From positions 1-21,846 of the forward strand of contig CAZKBT010000051.1 in the NCBI GenBank assembly GCA_964551305.1: a DNA stretch of 21,846 bases. The letters run 5' to 3'. The stretch is from JBAZDC01 sp041654595. Its GTDB lineage: Bacteria; Pseudomonadota; Gammaproteobacteria; Burkholderiales; Burkholderiaceae_B. Every line of letters starts with the position of its first letter. Position 1 is the first letter of the stretch. Positions 15,870 through 21,846 of the stretch are shown here, piece after piece. The position numbers and the translations under genes are program-made. The notes below the pieces were generated by a model that saw only the letters and a program-made list of their open reading frames with translations, was not told where the DNA came from and did no database searches.

Positions 15870-15911
15870 TGAACTTTGCCCTGTTGTGCGTAAAAGAAGG
15901 TGTGGCCTCTT

Positions 15912-16364
15912 ATGTCGGTTTCGGATGACGAATCGGGTATCAGTATCGGCGGCGTGTTTCGGCACGTGGTGCAAATGCGCTGGGGAGATCTCGATGCATT
16001 GAACCACCTGAACAACGCGATGTATTTCCGTTATCTGGAAGAAGCGCGGATGCAGATGTTCATGCGCTGCGGCAGATCCCCCGATCGCCTGGGCGTGCTG
16101 GCGCACGTCAGCTGCGACTTCCTGCGGCCCCTGCTTTATCCCGCGGACGTGGTGATCAGCCTGACGCTGACCAGGATCGGACGCACCAGCATGGCGTTCG
16201 ATACGCGCTTCGAGCGCCTGGACGAGCCCGGCACCCTTTATGCGCAGGGGCATAATGTCATCGTCGGCACCAGCGCCGCCACCGGGCGGCCGACGCCGTG
16301 GACCGCTGAAGAGTTGGCCGGGCTGAGGGCGTTGCTCGAGCCGGGCGGCGAGACCGGAGGATAG
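15912..16364 (+). CDS. Acyl-CoA thioesterase, 4HBT hotdog family
   Basis: A 150-residue single-domain hotdog protein. The motif WGDLDALNHLNNAMYFRYLEEAR (residues about 24-46; key residues D26, D28, H32, N34, N35 and the E-x-R end) is the hallmark of the 4-hydroxybenzoyl-CoA thioesterase/YbgC-type branch (PF03061/PF13279). Such enzymes hydrolyse acyl-CoA esters in the cytosol. Substrate cannot be read from the sequence. I chose the ATG at 15912, with AAGG about 11 bases upstream; a GTG at 15900 in the same frame is possible but has a poor ribosome site. It diverges from ETF-QO and precedes scoA by 77 bases, in a neighbourhood of CoA-ester metabolism. A weak hairpin terminator follows, so it may be transcribed apart from scoAB. 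Confidence 0.87.
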   Translation: MSVSDDESGISIGGVFRHVVQMRWGDLDALNHLNNAMYFRYLEEARMQMFMRCGRSPDRLGVLAHVSCDFLRPLLYPADVVISLTLTRIGRTSMAFDTRFERLDEPGTLYAQGHNVIVGTSAATGRPTPWTAEELAGLRALLEPGGETGG

Positions 16365-16384
16365 GCGCGGCCGGGCAAGCGCGG

Positions 16385-16409
16385 CCGCCGCGGGCGGGTT
16401 TACCGTTTT
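16385..16409 (+). terminator. Weak intrinsic terminator after the thioesterase gene
   Basis: CCGCC (16385-16389), a 3-base loop and GGCGG (16393-16397), followed by a broken T tract (GTTTACCGTTTT). It lies 20 bases after the thioesterase stop and 45 bases before scoA. The short stem and interrupted T tract make it a weak or partial terminator. Confidence 0.35.
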
Positions 16410-16441
16410 GAAATGTAGTGCTCATCAGAAGGATAGGAGAA

Positions 16442-17149
16442 ATGGAAAAAGTCTATGCGAGCGCGCAGGAAGCGCTGAAGGGGCTGGTCGCGGATAAGCA
16501 GACCATCGCGGTCGGCGGCTTCGGTTTGTGCGGCATTCCGGAGGCGCTGATCGCCGCGCTGCGCGATTCGGGGGTGCGGAACCTGACCTGCATCAGCAAT
16601 AATGCGGGCGTCGACGGATTCGGCCTGGGCCAGTTGCTGGAAACGCGCCAGATAAAAAAAATGATCGCCTCGTATGTCGGCGAGAACAAAGAGTTCGCGC
16701 GCCAGTACCTGGCGGGCGAGCTGGAGCTGGAATTCACGCCGCAGGGCACGCTGGCCGAGAAACTGCGCGCGGGTGGCGCGGGCATTCCCGCCTTTTTCAC
16801 CAAGACCGGCGTGGGTACCATTGTGGCCGACGGCAAGGAAGTGCGTGAATTCGACGGCGAGCAATACGTCATGGAGCGCTCGCTCGTGGCCGACGTGTCC
16901 CTGGTCAAGGCGTACAAGGCTGATCGCAGCGGCAATCTCGTCTTCAGGAAAACGGCGCGCAACTTCAATCCGAACGTGGCCATGGCGGGGAAGGTGACGG
17001 TGGCCGAGGTCGAAGAGATCGTCGAGACCGGCGCGTTCGATCCCGATGAAATCCATTTGCCCGGGATCTTCGTGCATCGCATCGTGCTCAACGCCCATCC
17101 CGAAAAACGTATCGAACAACGCACCACCCGCAGTGCGCAAGGAGTCTGA
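16442..17149 (+). CDS. scoA: 3-oxoacid CoA-transferase, subunit A
   Basis: The 235-residue alpha subunit of a family I CoA-transferase (PF01144). The glycine-rich VGGFGLCGIPEALI segment lies at residues 24-37, and the subunit A ending IHLPGIFVHRIVL is present. Together with ScoB it should move CoA between succinyl-CoA and a 3-oxoacid such as acetoacetate, used in ketone-body and PHB breakdown. Substrate (acetoacetate versus 3-oxoadipate) cannot be fixed by sequence alone, but no beta-ketoadipate genes are nearby. The ATG at 16442 has AGGAG 4 bases before it; the open frame extends to 16418 but lacks a ribosome site there. I found no convincing promoter in the 77-base gap upstream. The scoB ribosome site (GGAG) lies within the end of scoA. 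Confidence 0.92.
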   Translation: MEKVYASAQEALKGLVADKQTIAVGGFGLCGIPEALIAALRDSGVRNLTCISNNAGVDGFGLGQLLETRQIKKMIASYVGENKEFARQYLAGELELEFTPQGTLAEKLRAGGAGIPAFFTKTGVGTIVADGKEVREFDGEQYVMERSLVADVSLVKAYKADRSGNLVFRKTARNFNPNVAMAGKVTVAEVEEIVETGAFDPDEIHLPGIFVHRIVLNAHPEKRIEQRTTRSAQGV

Positions 17150-17151
17150 AG

Positions 17152-17808
17152 ATGGCCTGGAATCGTGAACAAATGGCGGCGCGCGCGGCGCGCGAACTGC
17201 AGGACGGCTTTTACGTGAATTTGGGCATAGGCATGCCTACGCTGGTCGCCAACCATGTTCCGGACGGCATGGAAGTATGGCTGCAATCCGAAAACGGACT
17301 GCTGGGCATCGGCCCTTTCCCCACGGAAGATGAAATCGACGCGGATATGATCAACGCCGGCAAGCAGACCGTCACGACGCTGCCCGGTTCGTCGATCTTT
17401 TCCTCGGCGGATTCCTTCGCGATGATACGCGGCGGAAAAATCAACCTGGCCATCCTGGGCGCCATGCAAGTGGCCGAGAACGGCGATCTGGCCAATTGGA
17501 TGATACCGGGGAAGATGGTCAAGGGCATGGGCGGCGCCATGGACCTGGTGGCCGGCGTCAAGCGCGTGGTGGTGTTGATGGAGCACGTGGCCCGCACCAA
17601 GGACGGCAAGGAAGACCTCAAGCTGCTCAAAGCGTGCACCTTGCCGTTGACCGGAAAAGGCGTGGTGGATCTGATCATCACGGACCTGGGTGTGATCGAG
17701 GTCGCCGACAAGGGCTTCAAGCTGCTCGAGCTGGCGACCGACGTCACGGTCGAGGAAATCCAGGCCAAGACCGGCGCGCCCCTGGATGTATCGGCGGTCG
17801 CCGTTTGA
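17152..17808 (+). CDS. scoB: 3-oxoacid CoA-transferase, subunit B
   Basis: The 218-residue beta subunit carries the catalytic glutamate that forms the enzyme-CoA thioester: E47 in the SENGLLG motif. Other family segments are VNLGIGMPTLVANHVPDG at residues 22-39, the INAGKQTVTTLPGSSIF stretch and the GGKINLAILGAMQV stretch. It pairs with ScoA as a heterotetramer in the cytosol. The start is 2 bases after the scoA stop, with GGAG embedded in the end of scoA, so the subunits are translationally coupled. The stop lies 8 bases before the aminopeptidase start, making a three-gene operon likely. Length and active site are complete. Confidence 0.94.
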   Translation: MAWNREQMAARAARELQDGFYVNLGIGMPTLVANHVPDGMEVWLQSENGLLGIGPFPTEDEIDADMINAGKQTVTTLPGSSIFSSADSFAMIRGGKINLAILGAMQVAENGDLANWMIPGKMVKGMGGAMDLVAGVKRVVVLMEHVARTKDGKEDLKLLKACTLPLTGKGVVDLIITDLGVIEVADKGFKLLELATDVTVEEIQAKTGAPLDVSAVAV

Positions 17809-17816
17809 AGGAAATC

Positions 17817-19619
17817 ATGCCGGGCGGTTCCCTCGTCGAACAGCGTTTGCAGTCGCTGCGCGATGTCATGGCGGTGGGCGCGATCGATGCGTGCGTGGCG
17901 CTGTCCAGCGATCCGCACTTGTCCGAGTATCTGCCGCCGCGGTGGCAAGGCAGGCAATGGCTCAGCGGCTTTTCCGGCTCGGCGGGCACGCTCGTCGTGA
18001 CCGCCGGCTTCGCCGGCCTGTGGACCGACAGCCGCTATTGGGAGCAGGCCGAGGCTGCTCTGGCGGGCACCGGCATACAGGTCCAGCGCGCGGGGGCGGA
18101 GCAGGTGCCCGGCCCCGCGCAGTGGCTGGCGGCGAATCTGCCGGCCGGGGCGGTGGTCAGCGTGCCCGGCGATGTGCTGTCGCTGCAAGCGCATCGCCAG
18201 TGGCTGGATGAGTTGTCGCCGCGGCGGATACGCCTGGCGCTGGATCGGGACCCGCTGTCGGAGATCTGGTCCGATCGTCCGGGCTTGCCGCAAGGGCGGG
18301 TCTATGAACATCCGGCTCCGTTCGCCTGCCGCACGCGCGGCGAGAACCTGGCGGCGGTGCGCTCGGCCATGGCCGAGCAGGGCGCGCAGTGGCATTGGCT
18401 GTCGTCCCTGGACGATATCGCCTGGCTGTTCAATCTGCGCGGCAACGACGTATCCTTCAATCCCGTCTTCTTGTCCCATGCCTTGATCGGCGCGGATACG
18501 GCGCGGCTTTTCGTCGATCTCTCCAAGATCGACGATGCGTTGCGCCGGCGCCTGGAGCGGGACGGCGTGGACATCGAGCCCTATGACCAGGCGGGCCCAG
18601 CCTTGGCGTGCCTGGCGCAAGGCGAGCGCTTGCTGGTGGATCCCGTGCGCACGACGGTGGGCGTGCTGGCCGCGGCGGCGTTCGCCGACAAGGTCGAAGC
18701 GCTCAATCCTTCGCAACGCTTGAAATCCCGAAAGAACGCCGCGGAGATCGGGCACGTGCGCCGCGCCATGGAGCAGGACGGCGCCGCCTTGTGCGAATTT
18801 TTCGCCTGGCTCGAGTCCGCGCTGGGTTCGCAAACGATCACCGAGCTCGCGATCGACGAGGAAATCACCAAGGCGCGCAGCCGCCGGGCGAATTTCGTCT
18901 GCCCGAGCTTCGGCACCATCGCCGCCTTCAACGCCAACGGCGCCATGCCGCATTATCACGCCACGCCGCAGTCCCATGCCGTCATCGAGGGCGACGGCCT
19001 GTTGCTGATCGATTCGGGGGGGCAGTACCTGGGCGGCACGACCGATATCACGCGGGTGGTGCCGGTGGGCCGCGTCGACGACGCGCAGCGCCGGGACTAT
19101 ACCGTCGTGCTCAAGGGCATGATCGCCTTGTCGCAGGCGGTGTTCCCGGCCGGCACGGCCGGCGCGTCGCTGGACGCGATCGCCCGGCTTCCCATCTGGC
19201 AATCGGGGGCCGAGTTCGGGCACGGCACGGGGCACGGCGTGGGCTATTTCCTGAACGTGCACGAAGGCCCGCAATCGATTTCCCATCGCGCGAAGATCAC
19301 GCCGGACACGGGCATCGCCGAGGGCATGATCACGTCCAACGAGCCCGGCCTATACCGGCCCGGCCGCTGGGGAGTACGCATCGAGAACCTGATCCTGGCG
19401 GTTCCGGCCATGAAGACGGAATTCGGCGAATTCCTCGCGTTCGAAACCCTGACCCTGTGTCCGATCGACACGCGTTGCATCGAACCGACGCTGATGCGCG
19501 CTGACGAAATCGCCTGGCTCGACGCGTATCACGCGCAGGTCCGGCAACGGCTCCTGCCGCTGGTCGATGGGCCGGCGCGCGACTGGCTGTTGCGCCGAAC
19601 CCAAGCATTGGCGCGGTAA
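17817..19619 (+). CDS. Xaa-Pro aminopeptidase (M24B, long XPNPEP1-like form)
   Basis: This enzyme removes the N-terminal residue before proline. The 600-residue protein is the long three-domain form. Two creatinase-type N-terminal domains cover about residues 5-300 (SGFSGSAGTLVVT at 50-62, TDSRYWEQAE at 70-79). The pita-bread M24 catalytic domain covers about 305-530, and a short C-terminal domain follows. The five metal ligands are visible: D399 and D410 (LIDSGGQYLGGTTDITR), H473 (HGTGHGVGYF), E509 (MITSNEPGLY) and E523 (GVRIENL). The ATG at 17817 has AAGGA 4-5 bases upstream; the longer open frame reaching into scoB is an overlap artefact. It lies 8 bases after scoB, in the same likely operon, although no functional link with CoA transfer is obvious. 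No signal peptide is seen, so it should be cytosolic. Confidence 0.93.
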   Translation: MPGGSLVEQRLQSLRDVMAVGAIDACVALSSDPHLSEYLPPRWQGRQWLSGFSGSAGTLVVTAGFAGLWTDSRYWEQAEAALAGTGIQVQRAGAEQVPGPAQWLAANLPAGAVVSVPGDVLSLQAHRQWLDELSPRRIRLALDRDPLSEIWSDRPGLPQGRVYEHPAPFACRTRGENLAAVRSAMAEQGAQWHWLSSLDDIAWLFNLRGNDVSFNPVFLSHALIGADTARLFVDLSKIDDALRRRLERDGVDIEPYDQAGPALACLAQGERLLVDPVRTTVGVLAAAAFADKVEALNPSQRLKSRKNAAEIGHVRRAMEQDGAALCEFFAWLESALGSQTITELAIDEEITKARSRRANFVCPSFGTIAAFNANGAMPHYHATPQSHAVIEGDGLLLIDSGGQYLGGTTDITRVVPVGRVDDAQRRDYTVVLKGMIALSQAVFPAGTAGASLDAIARLPIWQSGAEFGHGTGHGVGYFLNVHEGPQSISHRAKITPDTGIAEGMITSNEPGLYRPGRWGVRIENLILAVPAMKTEFGEFLAFETLTLCPIDTRCIEPTLMRADEIAWLDAYHAQVRQRLLPLVDGPARDWLLRRTQALAR

Positions 19620-19650
19620 TTGCATAAACCTCGCCGGTCCCGGCTATAAT
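19620..19650 (+). promoter_or_regulatory. pyrG promoter
   Basis: A perfect TATAAT at 19645-19650, with TTGCAT (19620-19625) as the nearest -35 at a 19-bp spacing. It begins directly after the aminopeptidase stop. The bases after the -10 read CCAAATTTCCCGC, so the transcript would begin in an A/T/C-rich run, a context known to allow nucleotide-sensitive initiation at pyrimidine genes of other bacteria. Confidence 0.6.
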
Positions 19651-19666
19651 CCAAATTTCCCGCTCC

Positions 19667-19685
19667 TGCCCGGCCACACCGGGCA
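19667..19685 (+). promoter_or_regulatory. Hairpin in the pyrG leader next to the start codon
   Basis: TGCCCGG (19667-19673), a 5-base loop, and CCGGGCA (19679-19685) form a perfect 7-bp stem. It ends 9 bases before the pyrG ATG. The intervening bases (AGTATTACG) contain no Shine-Dalgarno sequence. The hairpin must cover or border the ribosome landing site, so it may modulate pyrG translation. Confidence 0.5.
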
Positions 19686-19694
19686 AGTATTACG

Positions 19695-21353
19695 ATGACC
19701 AAATACGTATTTGTCACGGGTGGAGTCGTCTCTTCCCTGGGTAAAGGCATAGCCGCCGCTTCCTTGGCCGCCATCCTCGAATCACGCGGCCTGCGCGTCA
19801 CCATGCTCAAGCTGGATCCCTACATCAACGTGGATCCGGGCACCATGAGTCCCTTCCAGCACGGCGAAGTTTTCGTCACCGAAGACGGCGCCGAAACCGA
19901 TCTGGATCTCGGCCACTACGAACGCTTCATCTCCGCTCGCATGCGCAAGGTCAACAATTTCACGACCGGACAGATCTACGAGTCCGTCCTGCGCAAGGAG
20001 CGCCGCGGCGACTACTTGGGCAAGACGGTGCAGGTCATTCCCCACATCACCAATGAAATCCAGGACTTCATCGCTCGTGGCGCCAAGGCCGCGTGGGACG
20101 GCGCGGCCGACGTCGCGATCGTGGAAATCGGCGGCACGGTGGGCGACATCGAATCGCTGCCCTTCCTGGAGGCGGCCCGTCAAATGAGCTTGCGCCTGGG
20201 GCGCGCCAATGCGGCGTTCGTGCATCTTACGCTGGTACCTTACATCCCTTCGGCGGGCGAGCTCAAGACCAAGCCCACGCAGCACTCCGTGCGGCATCTA
20301 CGCGAAATCGGCATCTATCCGAATGCGCTGCTATGCCGCGCCGACCGGCCCATCCCCGACGACGAGCGGGCCAAGATCTCGCTGTTCTCCAACGTTCCCC
20401 TGGATGCCGTGATTTCGGTCTGGGACGTCGATTCCATCTACAAGATTCCCGCCATGCTGCATCGGCAGGGGCTGGACAACCTGGTGTGCGATGCGCTGGC
20501 CCTGACGCCGCCACCGGCAGACCTGACGGTCTGGGAGCGTCTGGTCGACGCCATCGAGAATCCCCGGCACGAAGTGCGCATCGGCATGGTCGGCAAATAC
20601 GTCGACCTGACCGAGTCCTACAAGTCCTTGAGCGAAGCGCTGGTGCATGCGGGCATACACACGAATTCGCGAGTCCACGTCGAATACCTGGACTCGGAGC
20701 AGATCGAGTCCGACGGCACCGATTGCCTCAAGGACCTGGATGCCATCCTGGTTCCGGGCGGCTTCGGCAAGCGGGGCACCGAAGGCAAGATCACGGCCAT
20801 ACGCTACGCGCGCGAGAACGGCATTCCTTATCTGGGCATCTGCCTGGGCATGCAGCTGGCGGTGGTCGAGTTCGCGCGCCACGTCGCCGGTTTCGGGGGC
20901 GCCAACAGCACGGAATTCGACCCCTCGGCGCCGCATCCGGTGGTGGCATTGATCACCGAGTGGCAGGACCGCGAGGGCAAGATAGAAAAGCGCGACCAGA
21001 GTTCGGACCTGGGCGGCACAATGCGAAAAGGGGCGCAGCGCTGCCCCGTCAAGCAAGGCACCCGCGCCTATTCGATCTACGGCGCCGAAGTCAACGAGCG
21101 CCATCGCCATCGCTATGAAGTGAACAACGTGTACGTGCCGCGCCTGGAAGAAGCGGGCCTGGTCATCAGCGCCCGCACGCCGACCGAAAGCCTGCCCGAG
21201 ATCATGGAGCTGCCCGATCACCCGTGGTTCATGGGCGTGCAGTTCCACCCGGAATTCACGTCGACGCCGCGCGACGGGCATCCTTTGTTTTCCAGCTACC
21301 TGAATGCGGCGATCGCGCATCAGGAAAAGCGCCTCGAGGCGAAGCAGGCCTGA
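19695..21353 (+). CDS. pyrG: CTP synthase
   Basis: PyrG aminates UTP to CTP using glutamine and ATP, the last step of CTP synthesis. The 552-residue protein has the N-terminal synthetase domain (about 1-267): MTKYVFVTGGVVSSLGKG with the phosphate-binding K17, and the FQHGEVFVTEDGAETDLDLG segment that binds UTP and metal. The C-terminal class I glutamine amidotransferase domain (about 290-545) has the nucleophile C383 in GICLGMQ and the partners H518 and E520 in QFHPEF. All are intact. Strong CTP synthase homology starts at the ATG at 19695, although no clear ribosome site precedes it. It has its own promoter and hairpin leader and is followed 33 bases later by kdsA, a pairing that is common in proteobacteria and makes sense because CTP is used to activate KDO. 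Confidence 0.97.
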   Translation: MTKYVFVTGGVVSSLGKGIAAASLAAILESRGLRVTMLKLDPYINVDPGTMSPFQHGEVFVTEDGAETDLDLGHYERFISARMRKVNNFTTGQIYESVLRKERRGDYLGKTVQVIPHITNEIQDFIARGAKAAWDGAADVAIVEIGGTVGDIESLPFLEAARQMSLRLGRANAAFVHLTLVPYIPSAGELKTKPTQHSVRHLREIGIYPNALLCRADRPIPDDERAKISLFSNVPLDAVISVWDVDSIYKIPAMLHRQGLDNLVCDALALTPPPADLTVWERLVDAIENPRHEVRIGMVGKYVDLTESYKSLSEALVHAGIHTNSRVHVEYLDSEQIESDGTDCLKDLDAILVPGGFGKRGTEGKITAIRYARENGIPYLGICLGMQLAVVEFARHVAGFGGANSTEFDPSAPHPVVALITEWQDREGKIEKRDQSSDLGGTMRKGAQRCPVKQGTRAYSIYGAEVNERHRHRYEVNNVYVPRLEEAGLVISARTPTESLPEIMELPDHPWFMGVQFHPEFTSTPRDGHPLFSSYLNAAIAHQEKRLEAKQA

Positions 21354-21386
21354 CCGTCAAGGTTCGCCGCGCGCCAAGGAGCAACG

Positions 21387-21846
21387 ATGAAACTATGTGG
21401 ATACGACGTCGGCCTGGATCAGCCGTTCTTCCTGGTCGCGGGACCCTGCGTCATCGAGTCGCGCCAGATGGCGTTCGACACCGCGGGCGCGCTCAAGGAA
21501 ATGACGGGCCGCCTGGGTATCCCGTTCATTTATAAAAGCTCGTTCGACAAGGCCAACCGCAGTTCAGGCTCGTCCTACCGCGGTCCTGGGCAGGACGAGG
21601 GCCTGCGCATCCTGGCCGACGTCAAGAAGGAACTCGGCGTGCCCGTCCTGACCGACGTGCACACGACGGAACACGTAGCCGACGTGGCCAATGTCGTGGA
21701 CGTGCTGCAGACACCCGCTTTCCTGTGCCGGCAGACCGACTTCATCCACGCCTGCGCCGCGACGCTCAAGCCGGTGAATATCAAGAAAGGCCAGCTCCTG
21801 GCCCCGCACGACATGCTGCAGGTCGTGGCCAAGGCGCGCGACGCCG
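21387..21846 (+). CDS. kdsA: KDO-8-phosphate synthase (5' part only)
   Basis: KdsA condenses phosphoenolpyruvate with arabinose-5-phosphate to make KDO-8-phosphate for lipopolysaccharide. The frame is open from the ATG at 21387 to the window end, giving 153 complete codons of a protein that usually has about 280. Diagnostic motifs are VAGPCVIESR (17-26), KSSFDKANRSS, SYRGPGQDEGLRIL, and FLCRQTDF followed by NIKKGQLLAPHDM. Position 21, in GPC, is a cysteine where the E. coli enzyme has asparagine (GGMNVLES). The metal-dependent Aquifex enzyme has cysteine there, so this KdsA is predicted to be of the metal-dependent class. The start is fixed by AAGGAG 5 bases upstream. It is probably co-transcribed with pyrG. 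Truncation is by the window edge only. Confidence 0.94.
   Translation, partial: MKLCGYDVGLDQPFFLVAGPCVIESRQMAFDTAGALKEMTGRLGIPFIYKSSFDKANRSSGSSYRGPGQDEGLRILADVKKELGVPVLTDVHTTEHVADVANVVDVLQTPAFLCRQTDFIHACAATLKPVNIKKGQLLAPHDMLQVVAKARDA

Noticed and set aside
17211..19286. Minus-strand open frame (691 codons) opposite scoB and the aminopeptidase gene
   Set aside because: It is a shadow frame over two genes whose active-site residues are all intact.
1..21846. Mobile elements, CRISPR arrays, tRNA or rRNA genes, prophage genes
   Set aside because: No transposase, integrase, spaced repeats or cloverleaf sequence was seen on either strand; gene order and base composition look uniform.

Overview
The window is a 21.8 kb piece of a GC-rich beta-proteobacterial chromosome. 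Protein sequence and gene order (lplT / smc-zipA-ligA ... pyrG-kdsA) fit the Alcaligenaceae (Bordetella/Achromobacter type). This placement is by recognition, not by a database search. Nearly all the DNA is coding. I see no insertion sequence, prophage, CRISPR, rRNA or tRNA.

Layout. 1-291: the 3' end of a family-4 uracil-DNA glycosylase, convergent with lplT (lysophospholipid transporter, minus strand). 1629-1876: a divergent promoter region between lplT and smc. 1877-8579: a tight plus-strand block of chromosome maintenance and division genes, smc (condensin), a zipA-like division gene and ligA (NAD-dependent DNA ligase). A possible 15-codon relay ORF sits between smc and zipA, and zipA and ligA overlap by ATGA. 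8614-9063: a short cysteine-rich DUF2325 gene behind a near-consensus Fur box. 9142-9801: a minus-strand NlpC/P60 lipoprotein (MepS/Spr-like). 10210-11960: a two-gene operon of a GlcG/HbpS-type haem-binding protein and a UMF1/Atg22-like MFS transporter.

12034-19619 is mostly acyl-CoA metabolism: acetyl-CoA synthetase (acs), ETF:ubiquinone oxidoreductase (minus strand), a divergent hotdog thioesterase, and an scoA-scoB 3-oxoacid CoA-transferase pair followed 8 bases later by a 600-residue Xaa-Pro aminopeptidase. Together these genes would activate acetate and ketoacids, hydrolyse or trade CoA esters, and pass electrons from acyl-CoA dehydrogenases to ubiquinone. 19620-21846 holds pyrG (CTP synthase), with its own promoter and a hairpin leader, then the first 460 bases of kdsA, whose product makes the KDO precursor of LPS. 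CTP is also needed to activate KDO.

The gene content is mostly housekeeping. The points most worth a second look are the Fur-box-controlled DUF2325 gene, the pyrG leader, the smc-zipA relay ORF, the KdsA cysteine that predicts a metal-dependent enzyme, and the inverted repeats in the promoter regions of the ETF-QO/thioesterase and mepS-like genes. I did not find a clearly new multi-gene system.
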